NCBI GenBank assembly: GCA_963778075.1
Contig: CAVZTJ010000001.1
Coordinates: 620,001 to 684,000 of the forward strand
Direction: 5' to 3'
DNA from: JASHPR01 sp963778075
GTDB taxonomy: Bacteria > Actinomycetota > Actinomycetes > Streptosporangiales > Streptosporangiaceae
DNA: 64,000 bases
Shown here: positions 17,594-27,656 of the stretch, piece by piece
How the letters are laid out: the number at the start of each line of letters is the position of its first letter
Position numbering within the stretch: position 1 is the first letter of the stretch
The notes under the pieces: model-generated
What the model was told of the DNA's origin: nothing
Seen by the model: the letters and a program-made list of their open reading frames with translations, nothing else
Database searches by the model: none
Position numbers and translations under genes: made by a program

Positions 17594-18620
17594 CGGCATG
17601 GCGTCGTCGTCCGGGCCGACACAGCTGGTGACGCTGGCGTCTATTGAGGAGGCAGCCGCGGCACTGCCCGAGAGCGTCAGGAGTTCCCCCGTCGTCCTCT
17701 GGCGTGGAAAGACCTGGCTCAAGCTGGAAAGCCTCCAGCCCACGGGTTCGTTCAAGATTCGCGGCGCGGTTACCAAGCTGAAGCGGCTGCCGCCCGAGAG
17801 CCGGACGCGCGGCGTCGTGGCCTACTCCAGCGGCAACCACGGGATCGCCGTAGCCCGGGCGGCCCGCCTGTGCGGGACCAAAGCAACGATCGTGGTGCCG
17901 GCGGACGCGCCCGGCCCGAAGGCTCGCGCGATCGCACTCGAGGGGGCAACCATCGTTCCCTGCCCACCGGGGAGTGAGGAGCGTCGGCTCCTTGCCGAGA
18001 GCATCGCCACGACCACCGGCCAGGTATTGGTGCCGCCCTACAACGACCCGGACATCGTTGCCGGGCAGGGCACCATCGGCTTGGAGCTCTTGCAGCAGCT
18101 GCCGGACATCTCCTCGGTCGTTGTCCCGATTGGCGGCGGTGGCCTCATCAGCGGCATTGCTGCGGCGGTCAAGGCGGTCAAGCCGTCGGTGCGGGTCATT
18201 GGCGTGGAGCCGGAGCTCGCCGCCGATGCAAAAGAGGCGCTGGCCACCCGAAGTCCGGTGCAATGGCCGGCCGACATCGTGAGCCAGACGATCGCCGACG
18301 GCATCCGCACCCAGTCCCTGGGCTCGCTGAATTTCCTCCACGTCGTCAGCTTGGTCGATGAGATCGTGACCGTCACCGAGGAAGGGATCATGGACGCCGC
18401 GGTGGCGCTGCTGAGGCGCCGCCATCTCGTCGTTGAGCCGGCTGGGGCCGTGTCGATGGCTGCGGTTCGTAGCGGCAGCATTCCCGCTGACGGCGCAGCG
18501 GTCATCGTCTCCGGCGGGAACGCCAGCATCGAAATCCTCAGCCAAATGCTCCAGCTGGTAAGCCAGCTCGACCCGGTACAGCAACAGCCCGAGCGCGATC
18601 GCTCAGCAACCCCCAGTTAA
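17586..18620 (+). CDS. PLP-dependent threonine/serine dehydratase-like enzyme
   Basis: The 344-aa fold-type II PLP enzyme has the cofactor lysine in SFKIRGA, the asparagine loop SSGNHG, the phosphate-binding PIGGGGL and C-terminal SGGNAS. This matches catabolic threonine dehydratase and the related serine/threonine racemases and dehydratases; no ACT regulatory domain is present. The ATG at 17586 lies within the end of the M55 gene; a second ATG at 17598 is possible. In this operon it would deaminate or racemise a hydroxy amino acid freed from peptides. D- versus L-preference cannot be read from sequence. Confidence 0.85.
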   Translation: MADGMASSSGPTQLVTLASIEEAAAALPESVRSSPVVLWRGKTWLKLESLQPTGSFKIRGAVTKLKRLPPESRTRGVVAYSSGNHGIAVARAARLCGTKATIVVPADAPGPKARAIALEGATIVPCPPGSEERRLLAESIATTTGQVLVPPYNDPDIVAGQGTIGLELLQQLPDISSVVVPIGGGGLISGIAAAVKAVKPSVRVIGVEPELAADAKEALATRSPVQWPADIVSQTIADGIRTQSLGSLNFLHVVSLVDEIVTVTEEGIMDAAVALLRRRHLVVEPAGAVSMAAVRSGSIPADGAAVIVSGGNASIEILSQMLQLVSQLDPVQQQPERDRSATPS

Positions 18621-18669
18621 TAGCCATCAGAATCATGTGGCACGAGAAAGTGTTACCGAGGGACGTGAA

Positions 18670-20535
18670 ATGCTAAGACTTATCCCGAAGACGGCTCGTC
18701 GCCGCCAGAATTCTCTGCCCGCCCTGATCCGGTCACGCCCCAGGCGCATCTGCTGGTCGGCCTTGATGGTAGGCATTATCAGCCTTGTTGCCAGCGCCTG
18801 TAGCGCAAGCTCGGGTACTCAGCCCTCGAGCTCCCAGGAGGTCAAAGGCACGGTAACTTTCGCGCTCGCGCCGGGGTTCCATCCGAATTACATCATGCCG
18901 ATCGAGCCGGCCGCCTACGACAACGTGCAGAATTACAACCAGTTCCAGTTCCTGCTTTATCGCCCGCTCTACTGGCCGGGCGTAAACGGCACCTCAGCGA
19001 CGAACACGTCGCTCAGCCTCGCCTACGCCCCCACCTTCTCCGATAACAACACCGTGGTGACCATCCGCCTCAAGAACTACATGTGGTCTGACGGCACGCC
19101 GGTGACGAGCCGCGACGTGTCGTTCTTCGTAAACCTGGTCAAGGCCAACAAAGCCCAGTGGGCCTCATATGAGCCGGGACAGTTCCCGGACGACATCAGC
19201 AGCATCGGGACACCCAATCCGCATACGGTCGTGTTTCACCTCAACCGGTCCTACAACCCGCAGTGGATAGCCGGGAATGACCTTTTCCTTATCCAGCCCA
19301 TGCCGCAGCACGCCTGGGACAAGACATCCGTTAACGGGAAGGTCGGTAATTACGATGACACAACCGCGGGAGCCGTTGCCGTTTACAAGTTCCTGACGGC
19401 CCAGTCCATGCAGGAGTCCTCCTACGCGACGAACCCGCTGTGGAACGTGGTCGACGGCCCGTGGAAGCTTCAGTCGTTCAGCACCAGCGGGGCGGTGACC
19501 ATGACCCGCAACCCCCGGTATTCAGGGCCGGCCAAGCCCAGCATAACCAAATTCGTGGAACTCCCGTTCACAACGGACACCGCTGAGACCGATGTCTTGC
19601 GGGCCGGCACCTCCATCAGCTACGGCTATATTCCGGCAGCCGACGTCCCGTCTGCCGGTTCAGTCGAGGCCGAGGGATACAGCCTGGCTGGCTGGCCGCA
19701 GTATCAGTTCGCCTATATCCTGCCGAACACCAACACGTCCAATTCCGCAACGCGGTCGGAATTCCGTCAGCTGTACGTGCGGCAGGCCCTGCAGCGTCTC
19801 GTGAACGAACCAGCCGATATCCGGGTGTTCTACCACGGTTATGCCACCCCGACCTACGGCCCGGTGCCCTACCTCAGCCAGTACGCCACTCATCTGGACA
19901 AGACCGGTGCCTACCCGTTCAGCATCGCTGCTGCGACCAGTCTGCTGAAGCAGCACGGCTGGAAGGTCGTGGCCAATGGCTCCGACACCTGCGCCTCACC
20001 CGGGACCGGGCCGAACAACTGCGGTGCAGGCATACCGGCCGGTGCCAAGCTGAGCTTTACGCTGACCTATTACTCCGGTGATGTCGGGGTGCAGCAGACC
20101 GAAGAAGCGCTGAAGTCGGACGCAAGTGAAGCCGGCATCAACATCGCGCTCACCTCGACAACCGTGGGAAGCATCCTGAGCGAAGCTGCGGCGTGCACCC
20201 CGTCTCAATCGGCCTGCGGATGGCAGATGGCGACATATGGCGGATGGACGCCGTTCTTGGACCCCGTCGTCACGTCTCTGTTCGAGCCCGGGCCTCTCGA
20301 CGCGGAGAGCTATAACGATCCCAAGGACAACGCGAACATCAGCGCCGCGATCGACGGCAACGGAGGTTCCGCAACGGTCACCGCCTACGAGAACTACCTG
20401 GCGGTTCAGCTGCCGGTTATCTGGCAGCCAGACCCCGACTACCAGGTGTCGGCGATTAGCTCGAAGCTGCGCGGTGCCACCCCGCAAGACCCGACCCTGG
20501 CCATCAGCCCGGAGCAGTGGTACCTGACGAAGTGA
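18670..20535 (+). CDS. Peptide ABC transporter substrate-binding lipoprotein (family 5)
   Basis: A 621-aa extracellular solute-binding protein of the DppA/OppA type. The N-terminus is basic, with a hydrophobic helix ending in SLVASAC, a lipobox-like site for lipid anchoring. A Ser-rich linker follows, then a family 5 binding domain with RNPRY and an NEPADIRVFYHGY region. ATG 18670 is chosen because GAGG precedes it by a good distance and it begins the signal peptide. The two ATPase domains and two permeases follow directly. It should capture oligopeptides outside the membrane. Confidence 0.9.
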   Translation: MLRLIPKTARRRQNSLPALIRSRPRRICWSALMVGIISLVASACSASSGTQPSSSQEVKGTVTFALAPGFHPNYIMPIEPAAYDNVQNYNQFQFLLYRPLYWPGVNGTSATNTSLSLAYAPTFSDNNTVVTIRLKNYMWSDGTPVTSRDVSFFVNLVKANKAQWASYEPGQFPDDISSIGTPNPHTVVFHLNRSYNPQWIAGNDLFLIQPMPQHAWDKTSVNGKVGNYDDTTAGAVAVYKFLTAQSMQESSYATNPLWNVVDGPWKLQSFSTSGAVTMTRNPRYSGPAKPSITKFVELPFTTDTAETDVLRAGTSISYGYIPAADVPSAGSVEAEGYSLAGWPQYQFAYILPNTNTSNSATRSEFRQLYVRQALQRLVNEPADIRVFYHGYATPTYGPVPYLSQYATHLDKTGAYPFSIAAATSLLKQHGWKVVANGSDTCASPGTGPNNCGAGIPAGAKLSFTLTYYSGDVGVQQTEEALKSDASEAGINIALTSTTVGSILSEAAACTPSQSACGWQMATYGGWTPFLDPVVTSLFEPGPLDAESYNDPKDNANISAAIDGNGGSATVTAYENYLAVQLPVIWQPDPDYQVSAISSKLRGATPQDPTLAISPEQWYLTK

Positions 20536-20552
20536 CGCCGGGAGGAACACCT

Positions 20553-22610
20553 GTGGCCAACCTGCTCGACGTCGAGGGTTTGCGCACGCATATCCGCATG
20601 CGCCATTCCACCGTCGAGGCCGTCGACGGGGTCTCGCTCACGATCCGCCAGGGCGAGACCGTCGGCCTCGTCGGGGAGTCCGGCTGCGGCAAGTCGATCA
20701 CGGGCCTGTCGATCATGCGCCTGCTCCCGCCGGGCGGGCGGATCGTGGGCGGGTCCATCAAGCTGGCCGGCCAGGAAATCACCGCGCTCGCCGAGCCCGG
20801 GATGGCCCGCCTTCGGGGCAACGACGTCGCAATGATCTTCCAGGATCCGATGACCTCGCTGGATCCGACTATGACCATCGGCGACCAGATCGCCGAGCCG
20901 GTCCGGGCCCACAGGGCCGTCTCAAAGAAGGAGGCGCTGGAACGGGCCGCGGAGGTGCTGAACCTGGTCGGCATGCCGAAGCCGCTCGAGCGACTGAAGG
21001 CTTTCCCACATCAGCTGTCGGGCGGTCTCCGCCAGCGCGCGATGATCGCGATGGCCCTGGCCTGCGAACCTAAGCTGATCATCGCCGACGAGCCGACAAC
21101 GGCCCTCGACGTAACGATCCAGGCGCAGATCCTCGCACTCCTCGATGATCTTAAGGAGCGGCTCGGCATGGGGATGCTGCTCATCACGCACGACATGGGC
21201 GTGATCGCGGGCCGGGCCAGCCGGGTGATGGTCATGTACGCCGGGCGGATCGTCGAGACGGCCGGAGCAGAGACCCTGTTCCGGGACATGCAGCATCCAT
21301 ACACAGAGGCGCTGCTCGATTCGATCCCGGACGTCAAGACCGGCAGGAAGGAGGTCCTCTACAGCATCCCCGGGCTCCCACCCGACCTGTCGAACGCGCC
21401 GGGCGGCTGTCGTTTCTCGCCACGCTGCCGCTACGCGCAGGACCGCTGTCGGGCAGAGGACCCGCAACTCGAAGGCGATCCCGCGCATAGGTACGCGTGC
21501 TTCTTCCCGGTCCAGCACCCGCGCCAACCCTCCGTCACTGCCATAGCGGCCTCAACCGCGAGCAGCGCGGCGTCCAGGTCCGCCGGTGATGCCGCGGCCG
21601 GGGAAGCGCTGCTGGTCGTAGATCACGTGGTGAAAGAATTCCCCATCACCAAGGGTGTTCTGCAGCGCCGCATTGGCTCTGTTAAGGCAGTGTCCGATGT
21701 GTCATTGCAGATCAGCCGTGGTGAGACGTTCGGGCTCGTAGGCGAGTCCGGATGCGGCAAGACCACCCTGGGGCGCATGATCACGGCGCTCGAGACGCCC
21801 GACTCGGGGTCGATCCGGTTTGACGGCACCGAGGTGTCCAAACTGCGCGGGGCCGTCCTGAGGCGCCAGCGGCGCCACTTCCAGCTCATGTTCCAGGACC
21901 CGTACTCGTCCCTCGATCCCCGGATGCGGGTCACATCGATCCTGCGTGAGCCGCTCGCCGCGCACCACATCGGGAGCCGGGCCGATCAGCAGGCCAGGGT
22001 CAAGGCGCTGCTCGCCGAGGTCGGCCTCTCCGCCCGGTCGCTCGGGCTCTATCCGCACGAGTTCTCGGGCGGCCAGCGTCAGCGCATCGGGCTGGCCAGG
22101 GCCCTCACCCTTGAGCCGAGGCTGATCGTCGCCGACGAGCCGGTCTCCGCGCTTGACGTCTCCATCAGATCCCAGGTTCTCAACCTGATGCGGCGGCTGC
22201 AGGCCGAGCGGAACCTCACCTACATCGTGATCTCACACGATCTCTCCGTGGTCCGGTATCTGGCCGACCGAGTCGGCGTCATGTACCTGGGCAAGTTGGT
22301 CGAGGTCGGTCCGGCCGAGCAGGTGTACGACCACCCCGCTCACCCTTATACCGCGGCACTGCTGGCCGCCATCCCAGTCCCGGACCCCGCTCGGGAGCGC
22401 GCGAAACGGCCGAGGGTGGCGGGCGAACTCCCGTCCGCAGCCCAGCCGCCATCGGGCTGCCGGTTCCGCACCCGATGCGCCCGGAGCCAGGACCTCTGCG
22501 CCCGCGAAGAGCCTGCGATGAGGGCTTTCGGCACCACGACCCACACCGCAGCCTGCCATTTCCCCCTCGAGCAGCCGATGCAGCTGCCGATTCAATCAGC
22601 AACGACATGA
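20553..22610 (+). CDS. Fused double ATPase of the peptide ABC importer (DppD-DppF type)
   Basis: A single 685-aa chain carries two complete ABC ATPase domains, each followed by an oligopeptide-transporter C-terminal cysteine motif (CRFSPRCRYAQDRC, CRFRTRCARSQDLC). Walker A is GESGCGKS in both halves; signatures are LSGGLRQR and FSGGQRQR; Walker B is LIIADEPTTALD and LIVADEPVSALD. Fusion of DppD and DppF is known in actinobacteria. The GTG at 20553 is preferred because GGGAGGAA precedes it, and it leaves a short gap after the binding-protein gene. Confidence 0.95.
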   Translation: MANLLDVEGLRTHIRMRHSTVEAVDGVSLTIRQGETVGLVGESGCGKSITGLSIMRLLPPGGRIVGGSIKLAGQEITALAEPGMARLRGNDVAMIFQDPMTSLDPTMTIGDQIAEPVRAHRAVSKKEALERAAEVLNLVGMPKPLERLKAFPHQLSGGLRQRAMIAMALACEPKLIIADEPTTALDVTIQAQILALLDDLKERLGMGMLLITHDMGVIAGRASRVMVMYAGRIVETAGAETLFRDMQHPYTEALLDSIPDVKTGRKEVLYSIPGLPPDLSNAPGGCRFSPRCRYAQDRCRAEDPQLEGDPAHRYACFFPVQHPRQPSVTAIAASTASSAASRSAGDAAAGEALLVVDHVVKEFPITKGVLQRRIGSVKAVSDVSLQISRGETFGLVGESGCGKTTLGRMITALETPDSGSIRFDGTEVSKLRGAVLRRQRRHFQLMFQDPYSSLDPRMRVTSILREPLAAHHIGSRADQQARVKALLAEVGLSARSLGLYPHEFSGGQRQRIGLARALTLEPRLIVADEPVSALDVSIRSQVLNLMRRLQAERNLTYIVISHDLSVVRYLADRVGVMYLGKLVEVGPAEQVYDHPAHPYTAALLAAIPVPDPARERAKRPRVAGELPSAAQPPSGCRFRTRCARSQDLCAREEPAMRAFGTTTHTAACHFPLEQPMQLPIQSATT

Positions 22611-22620
22611 TTAGACGGCC

Positions 22621-23568
22621 ATGATCCCTTACATTATTCGCCGCATTGTCCAGTCGGTGATCGTCCTCATCGGTGTCACGATCATCGTGTTCATCATCCT
22701 GCAGCTGCTGCCAGGCGGCCCGGCACGGGCTCTGCTCGGACCGCGGGCAACGGCGCTGCAGGTCCATGAATTCATCGTCCAGAACGGCTACAACAAACCG
22801 TTCTGGATTCAGTACGGCGACTACATAGGTCACCTGCTGCAGGGCCACCTCGGGTACTCGATCCATTACAACCAGACAGTCAACTCGCTGCTGGCCCAGG
22901 ACCTGCCGAAGAGCGTACTGTTGGTCGGCCTGAGTTACGTGGTCTCCGTCGTCATCGCCATACCTCTCGGCATTCTTCAGGCGGTCCGGCGCAACCGGCC
23001 CATCGATTACACTCTGACCGGCGCCTCCTTTATCGGCTACTCGATGCCGGTCTTCTGGCTCGGGATCCTGCTCATTCTGATCTTTGCCGTTTACCTGCAC
23101 GCGCTTCCGCCCGAGGGGCCGCAGGGGACGACCATTCAGGCCGTGCTCGCACAGCCACTCGGCTTGGTCCTCCCGGTCGCCACGCTGTCCATCGTGACCG
23201 TGGCGCAGTTCAGCCGGTTTATGCGGTCGGCAGCGATCGATAACTTGGTACAGGACTACATCAGGACGGCGCGCGCCAACGGCCTGTCCACCAGGGCCGT
23301 TCTATTCCGCCACTTGCTGCGCAATTCGTTGATACCCATCATCACCCTCATCGGCCTGAGCCTGCCCGCCACCATATCGGGGGCTGTGATCACCGAATCG
23401 GTGTTCAACTACCCCGGCATGGGCCTACTGCTCTGGACCGCGGCCACGGTCCGGGATTACCCGGTGCTCCTTGGCTTCACGGTCGTGGTCGGGGCGGCCA
23501 CGGTCGCGGGTTCCCTGCTGGCCGACGTGCTCTATGCGGTTGCCGATCCGCGGGTGCGTTACGCGTGA
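22621..23568 (+). CDS. Peptide ABC permease, DppB type
   Basis: A 315-aa inner-membrane permease with six hydrophobic segments. The N-terminal MIPYIIRRIVQSVIVLIGVT is the classic DppB start. The cytoplasmic EAA-like loop is DYIRTARANGLSTRAVLFRH, where the ATPase docks. The gene begins 10 bp after the ATPase stop. It forms a heterodimeric channel with the product of the next gene. Confidence 0.95.
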   Translation: MIPYIIRRIVQSVIVLIGVTIIVFIILQLLPGGPARALLGPRATALQVHEFIVQNGYNKPFWIQYGDYIGHLLQGHLGYSIHYNQTVNSLLAQDLPKSVLLVGLSYVVSVVIAIPLGILQAVRRNRPIDYTLTGASFIGYSMPVFWLGILLILIFAVYLHALPPEGPQGTTIQAVLAQPLGLVLPVATLSIVTVAQFSRFMRSAAIDNLVQDYIRTARANGLSTRAVLFRHLLRNSLIPIITLIGLSLPATISGAVITESVFNYPGMGLLLWTAATVRDYPVLLGFTVVVGAATVAGSLLADVLYAVADPRVRYA

Positions 23569-23599
23569 GCGACCACGATGCGAAAGGTGGTGATGGCTA

Positions 23600-24517
23600 G
23601 TGACGCTCGTCAGCGAGCCGGATGCCCAGCAACCGCCCGTCGGTGCGCCTATTCCTACTGAGGCCGGAGCAGGAAGCATCTGGCGGCTCATCTGGAACGT
23701 TTTCTTCCAGAATCGGCTGGCAGTGCTCGGCCTCGGGATTATCACCCTCATGATCGGCTTCTGCTTCCTCGGGCCGCTCTTTTATCACACCAACCAGGTT
23801 CAAATCAGCATGTACCAGGTCACCGAGCCGCCGAGCGCGCGGCATCCACTGGGCACAGACAACGTGGGCTACGACGTCCTGGGCCGACTCATGCTCGGCG
23901 GCCAGTCCTCGCTCGAGGTTGGCTTCGCAGCCGCGATCCTGGCGAGCGTCTGGGGCACTGCGTGGGGCGCGGTAGCCGGGTACGTGGGCGGCTGGGTAGA
24001 CGCCATCATGATGCGCATCGTCGACTCGCTCATCGCCATCCCGTACTTGCTTGTTGTGCTGATCCTCGCGACCATCTTCGTTCCGACTATCCCGGTCCTG
24101 ATCATCGTGATCGCGCTCGTCTCCTGGCTGGCCACGGCGAGACTGGTGCGGGGCGAAACTCTGTCATTGCGAGTCCGGGACTACGTCCTGGCTGCGAAAG
24201 GCGCGGGTGTCCGCGACCGCTGGATAGTGGTGCGCCACATCGTTCCCAACGTGGTGGGCACGATCGTCGTAGCCGCCACCTTCTCGGTCGCCGATTCGAT
24301 CCTGCTGCTCGCCGCGCTCAGCTACCTCGGGCTCGGCCCCCCGCCGCCGGCCGCCAATTGGGGCGGCATGCTCAGCGACGGCCTGACGTACATCTATGAC
24401 GGCTACTGGTGGCTCATTTATCCCGCGGGCCTAGCGATCGTCCTGACCGTGGTGGCCTTCAACTTCGTCGGTGACGCGCTGCGTGACGCCCTCGAGGTCC
24501 GCCTCCAGCAGCGGTAG
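23600..24517 (+). CDS. Peptide ABC permease, DppC type
   Basis: A 305-aa permease with a hydrophilic N-terminus, a first helix after WNVFFQNRLAVLGLG and the DppC landmark HPLGTDNVGYDVLGRLM. The EAA loop is DYVLAAKGAGVRDRWIVVRH. A GTG start at 23600 follows AAAGGTGG. It is the partner of the DppB-type permease 31 bp upstream. Confidence 0.95.
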   Translation: MTLVSEPDAQQPPVGAPIPTEAGAGSIWRLIWNVFFQNRLAVLGLGIITLMIGFCFLGPLFYHTNQVQISMYQVTEPPSARHPLGTDNVGYDVLGRLMLGGQSSLEVGFAAAILASVWGTAWGAVAGYVGGWVDAIMMRIVDSLIAIPYLLVVLILATIFVPTIPVLIIVIALVSWLATARLVRGETLSLRVRDYVLAAKGAGVRDRWIVVRHIVPNVVGTIVVAATFSVADSILLLAALSYLGLGPPPPAANWGGMLSDGLTYIYDGYWWLIYPAGLAIVLTVVAFNFVGDALRDALEVRLQQR

Positions 24518-24548
24518 CCCCAAACCTGGAAGGACCTGTGCCTTGCTG

Positions 24549-25622
24549 ATGGACCTGCTGCGCGACGACATCGCGACGCTCACCCAGCTGTTCGGGCCGT
24601 CCGGCCACGAGGACACCGTGATCGCCGAATTCCTCGCCCAGGTCAGGAAGCTGGGCTTCAATACCACGGCCGACCGGCTCGGGAACGTGGTGGTGCGGGC
24701 CCGGCCCGCCGAGCCTGGCTGGCCCACGCTGGCCGTGTCCGCTCACCTAGACGAGGTCGGCTTCATCGTCAGCGAGGTCGGGAACGGATGGGTACGGGTC
24801 AACCGGGTCGGCGGGGTGCACGACCAGGTCATGGCGGGACAGCTGCTGGAGTTCAGGACCACTGGCGGGGACATCATGCAGGGTCATGTGAGCGTCAATA
24901 GTGCTCATCTCAACACACCGGATGCCTTGGGCAGCGCGATCCGGGTCGAGGACGCCCACGTCGACCTGCTGATCCGCTCCGTTGAAGAGCTCGTCCAGGC
25001 GGGACTGTCGCCCGGAGTGCCCGCCGTTTTCGCCGGACCATTTCATCAACGCGGCAGCCTGGTGAGGACCAAAGCACTCGACGACCGGGCCGGCCTGGCT
25101 GTGATCCTGGCCCTGCTCCGCAGCGTGCCAGATCTTCCGCCGGGCCCAGGGCTGACCGTTATCGCCACCGTGCAGGAAGAGTTCGCTCTCCGCGCCGGCA
25201 TCACCGCGGCCGCGGCGGCCAAGCCGGACATCCTGATATGCATTGACATTACGCCGACAGCAAGCATCGCCGCCGATGCGGGCCAGCAGCTGCTCGGCGC
25301 GGGACCGGTGCTGCAGCGCTATTCACGGGGCAAGTCAGGCGGTGGGCTGATTCCCAATCCTCGCCTGGCGGGCTTCATAACGAGTGTGGCTGCCACCCAC
25401 GGCATCCCGCTAGTCCAGCACACCCTCGATGGAGGCCTCACCGACGGCAGCTACATGCAGTACGCCGCCGGGGGGATACCAGTCATCGACCTAACCTTCG
25501 GCGTTCGTAACGCACACACGGCGATCGAGGTCGCCGACCTGCAGGATCTCGCGATGCTGGTAAGGCTGCTCGGCCGCCTGATGGCCAGCCTGCAGCAGGA
25601 CTCAGACTTTGCCCGTGGCTAA
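24549..25622 (+). CDS. M42-family glutamyl aminopeptidase-like metallopeptidase
   Basis: A 357-aa dinuclear zinc aminopeptidase of the M42 (TET/PepA) type. Motifs in order: SAHLDEVGF (His, Asp), KALDDRAG (bridging Asp), TVQEEF (general-base Glu-Glu) and RNAHTAIEV (final His). Such enzymes form large hollow complexes that trim oligopeptides. The start may be ATG 24549 or TTG 24543, just after GGAAGGAC. It lies 31 bp behind the permease gene, so peptides would be digested after import. Confidence 0.9.
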   Translation: MDLLRDDIATLTQLFGPSGHEDTVIAEFLAQVRKLGFNTTADRLGNVVVRARPAEPGWPTLAVSAHLDEVGFIVSEVGNGWVRVNRVGGVHDQVMAGQLLEFRTTGGDIMQGHVSVNSAHLNTPDALGSAIRVEDAHVDLLIRSVEELVQAGLSPGVPAVFAGPFHQRGSLVRTKALDDRAGLAVILALLRSVPDLPPGPGLTVIATVQEEFALRAGITAAAAAKPDILICIDITPTASIAADAGQQLLGAGPVLQRYSRGKSGGGLIPNPRLAGFITSVAATHGIPLVQHTLDGGLTDGSYMQYAAGGIPVIDLTFGVRNAHTAIEVADLQDLAMLVRLLGRLMASLQQDSDFARG

Positions 25623-25661
25623 GTCCTGGCCGGGCGCGCCGGAGACATTTTGGAGCACGCG

Positions 25662-27656
25662 ATGAGATCCGATGACATCTTCGGCTTCGCGCAGATTCCC
25701 GACGCGGTCATCTCACCTGCAGGGGATGCCGTCGCGTTCACACGGCGGGCAGCTGATCGCGAATCAGATCGCTACCACTGGGAACTGCTCGTCACCGGGA
25801 TTCCGGGTGGCGTCGAACCTGCCGTCGCCCGATCGCTGGGGGCAGACCTGCGATCACCGGCCTGGGCGCCTGACGGCCGCAGACTCGCCGCCGTTGAACG
25901 CGGTCCCGGGGATCTGGCATCGTCAATCGTCATCGTCTCCGCTGCTGACGGCGGCCGCCGGAGGCTGGACACCAAGGGCACCGAGCCCGCTAGTCCGGCC
26001 TGGTCGCCGGACGGCCGTGAGGTGGCCTTCCTCGGCCTGTCGCGGGTGAGCGAGCCCGGAAAGCCGGAACGGCGCTCTGGCTGGGGCAGCGCGCCAACGG
26101 TAGTCAGTAGTCTCTCGGCCAAGATCGACGGGCTGGGGATCGCTGGATCGTGGCGTCGGCACTTGTTTGCCGCGGATGCTGCCACCGGTACCGTGCGGCA
26201 GCTGACCGACGGGGACCTGTGGATCGAGCACTTCTGCTATTCCCCGTCCGGCCTCCTCGCAGCGTGCGGCAGCGGCCCGGGCTCTGCACGCGTGCCCCGC
26301 CAGCCGGGCGCGATCCGGCCCTCGGCGCTGTGGCTGGTCGATCGGGCCAGCGGTGCGCGGCGGGAGCTCGCCCCCGCTTCGGCCGGTGCCCGGTGCCCGG
26401 CTTTCGTCGCCGATCAGCTGGTCTTTGTCGGCCTGTCGGAGCTGCGTGCAGATCTGCCACGCCTGTTCGCCGTGCCGGTAGCAGGGGGGTCGGTGCGGCA
26501 GCTCGGCGGCATGCTGGATCGCGGATTGGTCACCGGCACGGCAACATTCACCGGCGGCTACCCCCCGATTGCCGGGCGCCGCGACGAGGTGCTGTTCTGT
26601 GCCCGCGATGGCGGCTGCGTCCAGCTCTACGAGACCACGCTGGGCAGCCCGGCCGTTACCCGCGTGGCCGGCACTGAGCTGGAGTCGATCGGCTCGGTCA
26701 GCGTCAGCCAAGCCGGTGACGTCATCGGTTACGTACGCGCCCTGGCCGGGGGCGGGCAGCAGCTCACGATTCTGGACCGGCGGTCCGGGCAACGCACCGT
26801 CCTGGCCGAATCGAACCCGCCCGGACAGGCATGGCCCGCCGAACCCGCGGAGTTCACCGCGCGCGACGGCCGCAGACTGTATGGCTGGGTCATCCGCGGC
26901 CGCTCCCGCGGTCGCGCGCCGCTGCTGGTGGATGTGCATGGCGGCTCATTCAGCGGCGCCTGGTCTCCGATCGTGCAGCCGTCTCGGCTTTACCAGCAGC
27001 AACTCGCCGCAGACGGCTGGACGGTCCTGCTCCTGAACGCGCGCGGCAGTGACGGATACGGTTCTGAATTCGCCCGGGCGGCCATAGGCGCATGGGGCGC
27101 CGCGGACGCGCCCGACTTCCACGATGCTATAGACGCGCTCATCGGCCAGGATCTGGTCGACCCGGACCGCTTGGCAGTGACCGGGTACAGTTATGGCGGC
27201 TTCATGAGCAACTGGCTCACTGCCACGAGCGACCGTTTTTCCGCTGCTGTAGCGGGAGGGTCCATTTGCGACTTCGTCAGCCTCTTCGGAACCTCCGACA
27301 TGGGCTGGACCATGTCGGAATATGACATTGGGGTGCGTCCCGACGTCAATCCCGTGGAAACGCTCAGGCGGTCTCCAGTAGGCATCGGCCGACAGATCCG
27401 CACACCGACGCTGCTGCTGCACGGGGAAGCCGATCACCGCTGCCCGATCTCACAGGCGGAAGAATGGCTGGCGTTGCTGCACAGCAGCGGATGCGAGGCA
27501 ACGCTGGTGCGTTATCCCGGCGCTAACCATGGCTTCCTAACGGATGGCGCACCTTCGATGGCGGCGGACTACGGGAGCCGTCTGGTGGACTGGATGGTCT
27601 CGCACGTGCCCGGCGGCTCAGCGAGCACCTCTTCCGTGCAATGGGCCGAAGGGTGA
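25662..27656 (+). CDS. S9-family prolyl oligopeptidase/acylaminoacyl peptidase
   Basis: The 664-aa serine peptidase has an N-terminal beta-propeller with WD40-like PD40 repeats (PAWAPDGRRLA, PAWSPDGREVAF) and a C-terminal alpha/beta hydrolase. The triad is visible: GYSYGGFMSNW (Ser), HGEADHRCPIS (Asp) and GANHGFL (His). No signal peptide, so cytoplasmic. ATG 25662 follows a GGAG site. The propeller restricts access to short peptides, consistent with a role after uptake. The stop overlaps the regulator's start region. Confidence 0.92.
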   Translation: MRSDDIFGFAQIPDAVISPAGDAVAFTRRAADRESDRYHWELLVTGIPGGVEPAVARSLGADLRSPAWAPDGRRLAAVERGPGDLASSIVIVSAADGGRRRLDTKGTEPASPAWSPDGREVAFLGLSRVSEPGKPERRSGWGSAPTVVSSLSAKIDGLGIAGSWRRHLFAADAATGTVRQLTDGDLWIEHFCYSPSGLLAACGSGPGSARVPRQPGAIRPSALWLVDRASGARRELAPASAGARCPAFVADQLVFVGLSELRADLPRLFAVPVAGGSVRQLGGMLDRGLVTGTATFTGGYPPIAGRRDEVLFCARDGGCVQLYETTLGSPAVTRVAGTELESIGSVSVSQAGDVIGYVRALAGGGQQLTILDRRSGQRTVLAESNPPGQAWPAEPAEFTARDGRRLYGWVIRGRSRGRAPLLVDVHGGSFSGAWSPIVQPSRLYQQQLAADGWTVLLLNARGSDGYGSEFARAAIGAWGAADAPDFHDAIDALIGQDLVDPDRLAVTGYSYGGFMSNWLTATSDRFSAAVAGGSICDFVSLFGTSDMGWTMSEYDIGVRPDVNPVETLRRSPVGIGRQIRTPTLLLHGEADHRCPISQAEEWLALLHSSGCEATLVRYPGANHGFLTDGAPSMAADYGSRLVDWMVSHVPGGSASTSSVQWAEG